Source of the DNA: Mycobacterium sp. D16Q13
GTDB lineage: Bacteria; Actinomycetota; Actinomycetes; Mycobacteriales; Mycobacteriaceae
DNA: 64,000 bases
Assembly: GCF_002013375.1 (NCBI RefSeq)
Contig: NZ_MAEW01000021.1
Coordinates: 25,609-89,608, forward strand
Direction: 5' to 3'
Position numbers and translations under genes: made by a program. Positions 27,239 to 35,070 of this stretch are shown in pieces (the first letter of the stretch is position 1; each line of letters starts with the position of its first letter). Under the pieces are notes generated by a model. The model saw nothing but the letters and a program-made list of their open reading frames with translations. It did not search any database and was not told where the DNA came from.

Positions 27239-27649
27239 TTAGCGCTTAGCGCGGGTAATGAATCGGTCGAGGGACAGCGACCCGCCGCCGGTGAACACTA
27301 GTAGCAGGAAGATCCAGCTGTAGAGAGCGGCGGCCTCCCCGTTGTTCTGGATCGGCAGCAGTCCCTCGGGCTGGTGGTAGCTGAAGTAGGCGACTGCCAT
27401 CGCACCCGAGGACACGAACGCGGCGAATCTGGTGCCGAGCCCGAGGATGATCGCCGCTCCGCCAAGGAATTCGATGATGCCGGCCCACCAGGGCAGCGTG
27501 CCGACGGGTTGCAGGAACGAGGCGAGTGGCCAACCGAACAGGTGGGAGGTGCCGTGCAGGAAGAAGAGGAACCCGACCACGATCCGGAATGCCGACAGGG
27601 CGACCGGTGTCAGACCGGTGAGCTTGTTTTCGATATCAGCGAGAGCCAT
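27239..27649 (-). CDS. DoxX family membrane protein (second copy)
   Basis: 136 aa, four predicted helices, with nearly the same motifs as its neighbour (ALSAFRIVVGFLFFLHGTSHLFG, IEFLGGAAIILGLGTRFAAF, FTGGGSLSLDRF). The two copies share most residues in the helices but differ at the N-terminus. It lies upstream of the other DoxX gene and downstream of hchA on the same strand, so the three may form one transcription unit with an oxidative or carbonyl-stress theme. That theme is inference. Confidence 0.85.
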   Translation of the reverse strand: MALADIENKLTGLTPVALSAFRIVVGFLFFLHGTSHLFGWPLASFLQPVGTLPWWAGIIEFLGGAAIILGLGTRFAAFVSSGAMAVAYFSYHQPEGLLPIQNNGEAAALYSWIFLLLVFTGGGSLSLDRFITRAKR

Positions 27650-27687
27650 GCGTCTAACAATAGGACCATAGTCCGCTTTATTCCTGT

Positions 27688-28611
27688 CTACGCGTCGGCA
27701 ACCGCGTTCACCAGCGTCTCTGCCGCGAGAAGGCCGAGGTTGTTGGACGCCAACGGGCTGTCGCCGGTGAGGAGCTTGCGGTCGGCGTGTGTTTGCCCGG
27801 TGATTCCGGTGTTGAGGATGGTGACACCTTGTTTACGCAGATTCTCTCCGACAAGCCACGGCATTTGTCCTGGGATGTAACCGATTTCGATGTTCACCCC
27901 AGTGTCCAGGCTGTCGGGGAAAACGCATAGGCTGTAGCCCCGGAAAGGCGAATCCTCGCGATCCAGGCCGGCGGCGAGCAATGCCCCCGGGCCGTGACAC
28001 AAGGTGATGACGTACTTGTCGTACTCCAGCGCCCAGTCCAAGACCGTCCGGACTTCTTCGCTGTCTGGGATGCCCAGGAGCACGCCGTGGCCGCCCGGGA
28101 TGAACACGGCGAGGTAATCCGAGTCGGGGCCCAGGCCCTCGGCAATGACATGGGAGAGCTTCTGGGGCTTCTTAAGTTGCGCGGAAAGCTCGGAGTAGGT
28201 GGTCAGGACGGCTTCGTCCTTGCGCGGCATCGCCCAGAGTTCAAGTTTGGCGGGGTTACCGGACACTGTGGCGACGTCGATCCCGAAGCCGGCGGCTTTG
28301 AGGTGATGCAGGGGGAGCAGCATCTCGACGGGGTGGTTACCGGTAGAGAACATCGTGCCGTTCTGCATCAGCATGTAGCGCTCTTCGGTAGCGATCATGA
28401 GGATCTTCCAGCGTCCACCGGTGTAGGCATTTTCGTAACGAACGCCGGCGAAGTCGGTCGTGGAGGGCACGTACTGGCTCAGCGAGTAGGGGGACGGGAA
28501 GTAGGCGTTGTCTTCGGCAGGGTCGGGGGCAGGGATTTTGCTCAGTTCGTCGGCTGCGTTCGGCACGGATTCCACGCTCCTCGAAAAGTTAGACGGGACA
28601 TCTACTTTCAA
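27688..28611 (-). CDS. hchA: Hsp31-type glyoxalase III/chaperone
   Basis: 307 aa DJ-1/PfpI superfamily protein of the longer Hsp31 (HchA) type, which converts methylglyoxal to lactate without cofactor, acts on glycated proteins, and also holds unfolded proteins. The nucleophile elbow is ITLCHGPGALL with Cys205 and His206, and the extended N-terminal region that covers the site in Hsp31 is present (residues 1-60). Upstream frames offer no better start than ATG 28611. It stands between two DoxX genes and glnA1, all on the minus strand. Confidence 0.9.
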   Translation of the reverse strand: MKVDVPSNFSRSVESVPNAADELSKIPAPDPAEDNAYFPSPYSLSQYVPSTTDFAGVRYENAYTGGRWKILMIATEERYMLMQNGTMFSTGNHPVEMLLPLHHLKAAGFGIDVATVSGNPAKLELWAMPRKDEAVLTTYSELSAQLKKPQKLSHVIAEGLGPDSDYLAVFIPGGHGVLLGIPDSEEVRTVLDWALEYDKYVITLCHGPGALLAAGLDREDSPFRGYSLCVFPDSLDTGVNIEIGYIPGQMPWLVGENLRKQGVTILNTGITGQTHADRKLLTGDSPLASNNLGLLAAETLVNAVADA

Positions 28612-28650
28612 CCTACGTCGGTGCGAGGTATTCCGTGCCGCACAAATGAC

Positions 28651-28679
28651 AAGGCCCCCGGGAAGATCCCGGGGGCCTT
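28651..28679 (-). terminator. Rho-independent-like terminator of glnA1
   Basis: A perfect 13-bp stem (AAGGCCCCCGGGA with its complement) closes a 3-nt loop, 24 bp past the glnA1 stop. There is no long U-run, as is usual for mycobacterial intrinsic terminators. It lies between glnA1 and hchA, so it likely separates the two transcripts. Confidence 0.75.
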
Positions 28680-28702
28680 GACGATGTGCGGATTACACGG
28701 CT

Positions 28703-30139
28703 CTACACATCAAAGTAGAGGGCTACCTCGTACGGGTGAGGACGGATGTTGATCGGCTCGATCTCGTTCTCGCGCTTGAACGCGATCCAGGTCTCGATCA
28801 GATCGGAGGTGAAAACGCCACCCTCGGTGAGGTACTCGTGATCCTTCTCAAGGTTGTCGATCACGGTGGCCAGGTTGGTCGGGGCCTGTGGAATGTTGGC
28901 GGCCTCCTCCGGAGGCAGCTCGTACAGGTCCTTGTCGACGGGAGCCAACGGCTCGATCTTGTTCTTGATGCCGTCGATACCGGCCATCAGCATGGCCGCG
29001 AACGCCAGGTACGGGTTACCCGAGCTGTCCGGGCAGCGGAACTCGAGGCGCTTGGCCTTCGGGTTGTTACCGGTGATCGGGATGCGCACGCACGCCGACC
29101 GGTTGCGCTGGCTGTAGACCAGGTTGATCGGGGCCTCGTAGCCCGGCACCAGCCGCTTGTAGGAGTTCACCGTCGGGTTGGTGAACGCCAGCAGTGACGG
29201 GGCGTGGTGCAGGATGCCGCCGATGTAGTGGCGGGCCACATCCGAGAGCCCGGCGTACCCGGCCTCGTCGTGGAACAGCGGCTTGCCGTCCTTCCACAGG
29301 GACATGTGGGCGTGCATGCCCGATCCGTTGTCACCGAACAGCGGCTTGGGCATGAAGGTGACGGTCTTGCCGTTGGCCCATGCGGTGTTCTTGATGATGT
29401 ATTTGAACAACAGCACGTCGTCGGCCGCGGCCAGCAGGGTGTTGAACTTGTAGTTGATCTCGGCCTGCCCGCCGGTGCCCACCTCGTGGTGACCGCGCTC
29501 CAGGGTGAATCCGGCGTTGATCAGGTTGGTGGTCATCTCGTCGCGCAGGTCGACGAAGTGGTCGTACGGGGCGACGGGGAAGTAGCCACCCTTGGGGCGC
29601 ACCTTGTAGCCGCGGTTCGGGCTGCCGTCCTCCTCGTAAGGCTCGCCGGTGTTCCACCAGCCGGCCTCCGAGTCGATCTCGTAGAAGGTGCCGTTGATCT
29701 TCGAGTCGAAGCTGACCGAGTCGAAGATGTAGAACTCGGCCTCGGCGCCGAAGTAACAGGTGTCGGCGATACCGGTGCTGGTCAGGTACTGCTCGGCCTT
29801 GCGGGCCACGTTACGCGGGTCACGCGAGTAGGCCTCGCGGGTGAACGGGTCATGCACGAAGAAGTTGACGTTCAGCGTCTTGGCGGCGCGGAACGGGTCG
29901 ATCTTGGCCGTCGAGATATCGGGCAGCAGGAGCATGTCGGATTCGTGGATCGACTGGAATCCGCGCACAGAGGACCCGTCGAAGCCGAGACCGTCTTCGA
30001 AGACGCTGGCATCGAAAGCAGATGCGGGGATGGAGAAGTGCTGCACGACGCCCGGCAGGTCACAGAACCTGACGTCCACGTACTCGACCTTCTCGTCGGC
30101 AATGAACTTGAATACCTCGTCGGGGCTACTGAACGCCAT
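28703..30139 (-). CDS. glnA1: Glutamine synthetase, main type I enzyme
   Basis: 478 aa, the principal ammonia-assimilating enzyme, dodecameric and in pathogenic mycobacteria also found extracellularly. Barrel motifs GLGFDGSSVRGFQSIHESDM, FGAEAEFYIFD, VTFMPKPLFGDNGSGMH and NRSACVRIP are intact. The adenylylation loop DKDLYELPPEE carries the tyrosine modified by GlnE (Tyr in NLYELPPEE of other bacteria). A strong terminator follows. The divergent spacer of 144 bp toward the RDD gene contains a 12-bp palindrome. Counterpart of Rv2220. Confidence 0.97.
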   Translation of the reverse strand: MAFSSPDEVFKFIADEKVEYVDVRFCDLPGVVQHFSIPASAFDASVFEDGLGFDGSSVRGFQSIHESDMLLLPDISTAKIDPFRAAKTLNVNFFVHDPFTREAYSRDPRNVARKAEQYLTSTGIADTCYFGAEAEFYIFDSVSFDSKINGTFYEIDSEAGWWNTGEPYEEDGSPNRGYKVRPKGGYFPVAPYDHFVDLRDEMTTNLINAGFTLERGHHEVGTGGQAEINYKFNTLLAAADDVLLFKYIIKNTAWANGKTVTFMPKPLFGDNGSGMHAHMSLWKDGKPLFHDEAGYAGLSDVARHYIGGILHHAPSLLAFTNPTVNSYKRLVPGYEAPINLVYSQRNRSACVRIPITGNNPKAKRLEFRCPDSSGNPYLAFAAMLMAGIDGIKNKIEPLAPVDKDLYELPPEEAANIPQAPTNLATVIDNLEKDHEYLTEGGVFTSDLIETWIAFKRENEIEPINIRPHPYEVALYFDV

Positions 30140-30241
30140 GCTTCTCCTTGTTTTTTCCTCTTGGGTCCACTGAAACCATGACCGCGCGACTGAACCTATG
30201 AAGCTGGTGTTGCCCGCCGGTCAACCATATGTTGCGCGGAT

Positions 30242-30253
30242 GTTACGCGTAAC
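30242..30253. promoter_or_regulatory. Palindrome GTTACGCGTAAC between glnA1 and the RDD gene
   Basis: A perfect 12-bp palindrome 103 bp upstream of glnA1 and 31 bp upstream of the RDD start. GTTAC half-sites recall actinobacterial GlnR elements, but the 2-bp gap between them does not fit the usual GTnAC-n6-GnAAC layout, so I do not call it a GlnR box. Confidence 0.3.
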
Positions 30254-30283
30254 CGCCAATTGGTTGGCCTTTACGCTGTGAGT

Positions 30284-30748
30284 ATGGCGCGAGACCTGGG
30301 TTCATGGTTGTCGGGGCTTGGTTCGGTGCAGGGCGCGGGCAACTCTCGGTACTCCGGAGAGCAGCTCGGCCTGCCCGAGGCCGGTCCCGGATCGGCGGCA
30401 CCGCTGGCGCGCCGGCTGCTGGCACTGCTGCTCGACTGGCTCATCGCCGGTGGCCTGGCGTTGCTGTTCGTCAAGGGAAATCTGTTGTCGCCCACGCTGT
30501 CCTCGGCGCAGCTGCTCACCTGGTTCGTCATCGGTGTGGTGGCGGTGCGGCTGTGGCGGTTCACCCCGGGCCAATACCTGGCGGGTGTACAGGTAGCGCC
30601 CGCCGATGGAACTAGCTCGGTGGGCATTGGCCGCGCGTTTGTCAGGAATCTGCTGATCACCGTGATCGTGCCGCCGCTCATCACCGATATCGACGGCCGC
30701 GGTCTGCATGACCGGGTGACCCGCACCGTCGTGATTCGTGTGCGATGA
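30284..30748 (+). CDS. RDD family membrane protein
   Basis: 154 aa from ATG 30284. RDD proteins have two or more TM helices and conserved Arg-Asp-Asp; here ARRLLALLLDWLIAGGLALL contains the R/D pair in helix 1, and RLWRFTPGQYLAGVQV is the usual loop before the last helix. The role is uncertain; some RDD proteins move cations. It corresponds to Rv2219A, which also adjoins glnA1. Its TGA overlaps an ATG (30746) that appears to be the original start of the downstream MFS gene. Confidence 0.88.
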   Translation: MARDLGSWLSGLGSVQGAGNSRYSGEQLGLPEAGPGSAAPLARRLLALLLDWLIAGGLALLFVKGNLLSPTLSSAQLLTWFVIGVVAVRLWRFTPGQYLAGVQVAPADGTSSVGIGRAFVRNLLITVIVPPLITDIDGRGLHDRVTRTVVIRVR

Positions 30749-30780
30749 GCCGCTTGCGCGAAGAGCGTGGGCGGCGCTAG

Positions 30781-32172
30781 ATGGTTCTGCTCGCCGTCTG
30801 TTTGGCGGTGTTCATGCTGCTGCTCGACATGACGATTGTGTCGAGTGCGCTGGCGGACCTGCAGTCGTCGCTGGGGGCCGACCTCGCCGATCTGCAATGG
30901 GTCATCGATGCCTACGCGCTGCCGATGGCGGGGCTGCTGCTCACCGCTGCCACCCTCGGTGATCGTCTGGGCCGTCGACGGCTCTATCTGCTGGGCATGG
31001 TGCTGTTCACCGCGGCCTCGCTGGGCTGCGCGCTCTCGAGCAGTGCACCCATGCTGATCGGGGTGCGTGCCGCGCAAGGCATCGGCGGGGCGATCCTGCT
31101 GGCGGTATCGCTGCCGATCATCGCCGCGGAGTATCCGCAGGAGCGCCGCGGTGCCCCCATCGCGATCTACGGCGCGGTGATGGGTGCGGGCAGCGCCGCC
31201 GGCCCGCTGCTGGGCGGGTTCCTTGTCACACATTTCGGGTGGCAGTCGATTTTCCTGGTCAACCTGCCGGTGGGTGTGATCGCGCTGGTGATTGCCGTGC
31301 GCCACCTCCCGGAGACCCGCGCCGACGAGCTGCGGCCCGTCGACTGGGTAGGCACGATGCTGCTCACCTTCGGGCTGGTTACCGGTGTCTTCTCGGTGAT
31401 CTCGCTGCACGACGGGGGAATTGGGGCCACGACATCCGGCGCACTGGCGGTCGGTGCCGTGCTGGCTCTGGTGCTGTTCTTCTGGTGGGAGGGCCGTGCG
31501 CCGGCGCCCATGCTGAGCCTGCGGCTGGTCACCTCGCCGGGTTTCGCCGGGGTGTGGGTCGCCGCGGCCGCGGCCGCCGGCACGCTCATCGCAGCTACCA
31601 ACTATCTGGCGTTGTACTTCATGAATACGCTGGGTTACAACGCTTTTGAGACGGGCCTGCGTGCCGGTCCGCTGACACTCGCGACCATCGCGGGGGCGCC
31701 GTTGGGGATTCTGGTGGGCCGGCGGCTGCCCACCATGGTCAGCATTCCCGGAGGCGTGGCGCTGGTGGCGATCGGATTATGGGCCGCGACGGGGGCCCAT
31801 GCCGATACGGTCTGGACCCACTTCATTGTCGGCTCCACCCTGGCCGGGCTGGGGCTGGGTGCGCTCTCGGCGATGACGTCCGATGCCGCACTGCGGTTCG
31901 TGCCGTTGGACGACGCCGGGATGGCGACCGGGTCGGTGAGCACGGGCCGTCAGATCGGCATTCTTCTGGGTGTGGCGGGTATGGGTGTGGCGTTCGGGCA
32001 TGCCGCCGGCAAGACCGGGGCCAGGGCCGCAGGCGCAGCGGGCATCGACAGCGTGCTGACGCTGGGGGCGCTCGCGGCGGCCTGCGCGGCGCTCGTTTCG
32101 CTGATTCTGCTCGCGGTGGCTACGATGAGTCGCTCGCACGATCCGGCCACCGGAGAGTCGCTAGCTATCTAG
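30781..32172 (+). CDS. MFS drug/proton antiporter, DHA2 (EmrB/QacA) type, 5' end possibly damaged
   Basis: 463 aa from ATG 30781, with about 14 predicted helices. The DHA2 signatures are VFMLLLDMTIVSSAL, LQWVIDAYALPMAGLLL, GDRLGRRRLYLLG and the motif C region GAVMGAGSAAGPLLGGFL. It would export hydrophobic compounds with proton exchange. An ATG at 30746, overlapping the RDD stop, opens MSRLREERGRR and then TAG, immediately followed by this ATG in the same frame. A TGG to TAG change would explain this, since DHA2 proteins commonly have Trp there. Reinitiation at 30781 would give a protein that is nearly complete. Confidence 0.85.
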   Translation: MVLLAVCLAVFMLLLDMTIVSSALADLQSSLGADLADLQWVIDAYALPMAGLLLTAATLGDRLGRRRLYLLGMVLFTAASLGCALSSSAPMLIGVRAAQGIGGAILLAVSLPIIAAEYPQERRGAPIAIYGAVMGAGSAAGPLLGGFLVTHFGWQSIFLVNLPVGVIALVIAVRHLPETRADELRPVDWVGTMLLTFGLVTGVFSVISLHDGGIGATTSGALAVGAVLALVLFFWWEGRAPAPMLSLRLVTSPGFAGVWVAAAAAAGTLIAATNYLALYFMNTLGYNAFETGLRAGPLTLATIAGAPLGILVGRRLPTMVSIPGGVALVAIGLWAATGAHADTVWTHFIVGSTLAGLGLGALSAMTSDAALRFVPLDDAGMATGSVSTGRQIGILLGVAGMGVAFGHAAGKTGARAAGAAGIDSVLTLGALAAACAALVSLILLAVATMSRSHDPATGESLAI

Positions 32173-32262
32173 CCATCGGTGATCGCGCCTGCCTGTACGG
32201 ATGCCCACGGGTATTTGTGCATTGCGGTGGTGAGCCGTAGACAGAGGGAGTAGCTTTCGATC

Positions 32263-33099
32263 ATGGAGAGCGCGGCGGTTCTCATCGCAGCGCCCGGTGT
32301 CGGTTCCGATCGGGGGACGGACGCGAACCCGCGGCCGCGGTACAGCATTGTCCTGTCGTCTGATCCGGCTGAAGTTGAAGCCGCACAACGGCTTCGGTAT
32401 CAGGCGTTCGCCGACGAAATGGGGGCGCCGTTGCCGCATGCCGTTCGTGGGCCGATCACGGGCGAAATGATCGATGTGGACAAGCTGGATCCCTATTGCG
32501 ATCACCTATTGGCTCGCGACGAGGACACCGGAGCCATCATCGGCTGTTGCCGGCTGCTCCCGCCCGAGGGATACGAGGCGGCGGGGGAGACGTTCACCGA
32601 CTCGATGTTCGACGCGTCCGCACTCGACCCGCTGCGGCCCAAACTGGTTGAGATCGGCAGAGTTACCGTCGCGCCCGAACATCGCAACGGTGCGGTCATG
32701 GGGATCTTGTGGGCCGGAATTTTCCGGTACCAGCAGATGACCGAGCATCAGTACGCGATTGGCTGTCTATCGGTCCGGATGGAAGACGGTGGGCCACGAG
32801 GATCGTTGGTGCGCTCGGTGCACGATTTCGCGCAACGGTTCGCGGCCCCCGACGAGTATCGGGTCATACCGCGCCACCCGGTCGTGGTCGACGGTGTGCC
32901 GCTGGAGGAGATCCCGCCCCAGGAAAAGGCGAAGATCCCACCACTGCTGCACGGATGCCTGCGCATCGGCGGGCGCATCTGCGGACCGCCGTCCTTTGAC
33001 CCGGAGTTCGACATGGCGGACTTCTTGGTACTGGTCACCAAGGACACTGCGCGGCAACGTTATTTAGAGCGTCTGGAGCGGTCCCTTGCCCTCGGATAG
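32263..33099 (+). CDS. GNAT-type N-acyltransferase
   Basis: 278 aa. Blocks RLRYQAFADEMGAPL, IDVDKLDPYCDHLLARD, IGCCRLLPPEGYEAA and LVEIGRVTVAPEHRNGAVM are those of the OlsB-like/Acetyltransf_5 branch of the GNAT fold, which moves acyl groups from CoA or ACP to amines or hydroxylamines, for example in ornithine lipid synthesis. Start ATG 32263 has GGGAG 13 bases upstream. Its 3' end overlaps the N-hydroxylase start by 14 bp, so the two are translationally coupled. The likely product of the pair is an N-acylated hydroxylamine (hydroxamate). The substrate is unknown. Confidence 0.82.
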   Translation: MESAAVLIAAPGVGSDRGTDANPRPRYSIVLSSDPAEVEAAQRLRYQAFADEMGAPLPHAVRGPITGEMIDVDKLDPYCDHLLARDEDTGAIIGCCRLLPPEGYEAAGETFTDSMFDASALDPLRPKLVEIGRVTVAPEHRNGAVMGILWAGIFRYQQMTEHQYAIGCLSVRMEDGGPRGSLVRSVHDFAQRFAAPDEYRVIPRHPVVVDGVPLEEIPPQEKAKIPPLLHGCLRIGGRICGPPSFDPEFDMADFLVLVTKDTARQRYLERLERSLALG

Positions 33100-34378
33100 C
33101 CATGCGTGTTGCGATGTGCTCGGGGTCGGATTCGGGCCATCGAACCTTGCGCTCGCGATAGCGCTCGCCGAGCATCCGCACCGGGCATCGGCCAAGTTCG
33201 TCGACGCTCAGGCTCAATTCGGGTGGCATCGCGGCATGCTCATCCCGGGGGCGCGGATGCAGGTCGCTTTTCTCAAAGATCTTGTGACCCTGCGTAATCC
33301 CAAGAGCGACTACACCTTTGTCAACTATTTGACGGAGCGTGGGCGGCTGCCGGACTTCATCAACCAGCAGAGTTTCTTTCCGACGCGGGAAGAGTTCCAC
33401 GACTACTTGGATTGGGCGCAGCAGGCGCTCGGGGCCGATGTCAGCTACTCCTCGCGGCTGATCGGAATTCAGGCGGCCTCTGAGGGATTCCAGGTGCGAC
33501 TGCAGGACACCACCGAGCGGTCGCCGGATCGCCTGATGCGTGCGCGGGCGCTGGTTCTGGGCTGTGGAACGTTCCCGGCGATGCCGTCCGGCATCAATCC
33601 CACTGCACGGCAATGGCATAGTAGCCAGCTGTTGACCAGACTCGACGCGCTGGAAGGATCGCCCGCTCGCGTCGCGGTGGTGGGTGCCGGGCAAAGTGCC
33701 GCGGAGGCGGTGGCGTACCTGCATAACAGGTATCCCGATGCTCAGGTGCATGCCATTTTTGCCCGCTACGGATACAGTCCGGCCGATGACAGTCCCTACG
33801 CGAACCGGATTTTCGATCCGGCCGCGGTGGACGACTTCTATGGCGCGCCCGCCGAGGTGCGCCGCCAGCTGGTCGACTATCACCGCGACACCAACTACGC
33901 CGCGGTCGATTCCCCGCTGATCGCCGATCTGTATGACCGTGAGTACCGGGAGCGGGTCAGTGGGCAGCGGCGACTGTGGATGCACAACGCCTCGAAAATC
34001 GCTGCCGTCGACGAGGCTGCGGAACGGGTACGCCTCGCCGTGACGCATCTGCCGACATCCTCGACCGAGCTACTCGACTGCGATTTGGTGGTGTACGCCA
34101 CCGGATACCGGCCGCTGGATGTGCGAGCCTTCCTGGGAGCGCTGGCCTCGTGTTACGAGTTCGACGCGGATGGCCTGCCGATTGTCGAACGCGATTACCG
34201 GCTACGGGCGCGGTCGGATGCCCCGGGGGACATCTACCTCAACGGATCGGTGGAGCACAGTCACGGACTGTCTTCCTCGTTGCTGTCCAATGTCGCGGTG
34301 CGGGCCGGAGAGATCGTGGATTCGCTGGCCGCCGAGGCGGAGACCCGCGACGCCGTGGCATCTTTCAAGACCGGGTAG
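33086..34378 (+). CDS. Lysine/ornithine N-monooxygenase family protein
   Basis: 430 aa from a TTG inside the end of the acyltransferase gene. FAD-binding GVGFGPSN (residues 13-20), NADPH-binding GAGQSAAE (about 200-207) and the C-terminal CDLVVYATGYRP motif define a class B flavin monooxygenase of the IucD/PvdA/MbtG type. Such enzymes hydroxylate the side-chain amine of lysine or ornithine, the first step to hydroxamate siderophores. With the GNAT gene this gives hydroxylation plus acylation, but no NRPS or transporter is adjacent. Its last 118 bp overlap the convergent TetR gene. Confidence 0.85.
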   Translation: MPSDSHACCDVLGVGFGPSNLALAIALAEHPHRASAKFVDAQAQFGWHRGMLIPGARMQVAFLKDLVTLRNPKSDYTFVNYLTERGRLPDFINQQSFFPTREEFHDYLDWAQQALGADVSYSSRLIGIQAASEGFQVRLQDTTERSPDRLMRARALVLGCGTFPAMPSGINPTARQWHSSQLLTRLDALEGSPARVAVVGAGQSAAEAVAYLHNRYPDAQVHAIFARYGYSPADDSPYANRIFDPAAVDDFYGAPAEVRRQLVDYHRDTNYAAVDSPLIADLYDREYRERVSGQRRLWMHNASKIAAVDEAAERVRLAVTHLPTSSTELLDCDLVVYATGYRPLDVRAFLGALASCYEFDADGLPIVERDYRLRARSDAPGDIYLNGSVEHSHGLSSSLLSNVAVRAGEIVDSLAAEAETRDAVASFKTG

Positions 34379-34905
34379 ACGAACCGCTCGATCATCTCCG
34401 ATTCCAGTGCTGGATCTGTCGCGGGCCAGAACAGAAATGCCATCACCACGCGTGAAATCCATTGCGCGGCAGTCTCATCGGCAAGGCCAGTGAACGTAGA
34501 GGCCGAACGCGGGATCTCGGAGGATGGGGTCAGGTAGGACCCGAGCGAGGCCGGAGACATCGTCGCGACCATCGCACTGACGACGGGATCGTTACGGATT
34601 GCGGTCAACGATGCGGTGATGGCGGTGACCGCACGCCGCCGCGCCTCCGCGGACTCGACCGCCCGCTGAATATCTGAGGTGACACTCGCGATGTTTCGGG
34701 CCAACACGGCATCGACAATCGCCGTCTTGCCGCCAATATGCCGATACACCGTCGCGCGGGAGCACCCCGCCTCGCGGGCCACCGCATCGAGGTTCAGCCG
34801 GTCCAGCCCGTGGCGCGCGATCTGCTTGGCCGCGACCGACACGATGCGATCGGCGGCCGCGCGATGACGGTCACCCTTGTGCAACCAGTCCGAGTACGGT
34901 GACAT
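34261..34905 (-). CDS. TetR-family transcriptional regulator
   Basis: 214 aa. The N-terminal helix-turn-helix is LDAVAREAGCSRATVYRHIGGK, typical of TetR; the C-terminal ligand domain is unassigned. Start ATG 34905. The 3' third (about 39 codons) is encoded opposite the end of the N-monooxygenase gene, so the two genes share 118 bp tail to tail. It is divergent from the P450 gene, with two palindromes in the 165-bp spacer. It most likely controls itself and the P450, and possibly the hydroxamate pair. Confidence 0.85.
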   Translation of the reverse strand: MSPYSDWLHKGDRHRAAADRIVSVAAKQIARHGLDRLNLDAVAREAGCSRATVYRHIGGKTAIVDAVLARNIASVTSDIQRAVESAEARRRAVTAITASLTAIRNDPVVSAMVATMSPASLGSYLTPSSEIPRSASTFTGLADETAAQWISRVVMAFLFWPATDPALESEMIERFVYPVLKDATASRVSASAASESTISPARTATLDSNEEDSP

Positions 34906-34920
34906 TGTGCCCCGAATCTA

Positions 34921-34952
34921 TCTCAATATGAGACAGAATTCTGAGTAATTCT
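34921..34952. promoter_or_regulatory. Candidate TetR operator palindromes
   Basis: Two adjacent dyads: TCTCA-ATA-TGAGA at 34921-34933 and AGAATT-CTGAGT-AATTCT at 34935-34952. They begin 15 bp upstream of the TetR ATG and lie about 120-150 bp before the P450 start. TetR proteins commonly bind such inverted repeats in their own divergent promoter. The match is structural only; no operator of this exact type is known to me. Confidence 0.45.
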
Positions 34953-35070
34953 CACCATGTGCGCAGGTGGGATGGGTGCCGTGAGACGCCGTGGATCATG
35001 TCCCTGAACAGGTGCTTCTCAGTTTCGCGAATGCCTTGACGTGCGGTTTTCCGGTCTGTCAGCCTCGTAG

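Noticed and set aside
30242..30253. GlnR box upstream of glnA1
   Set aside because: The palindrome has GTTAC-type halves but only a 2-bp gap, unlike the 6-bp spacing of GlnR sites; kept only as an unassigned palindrome.
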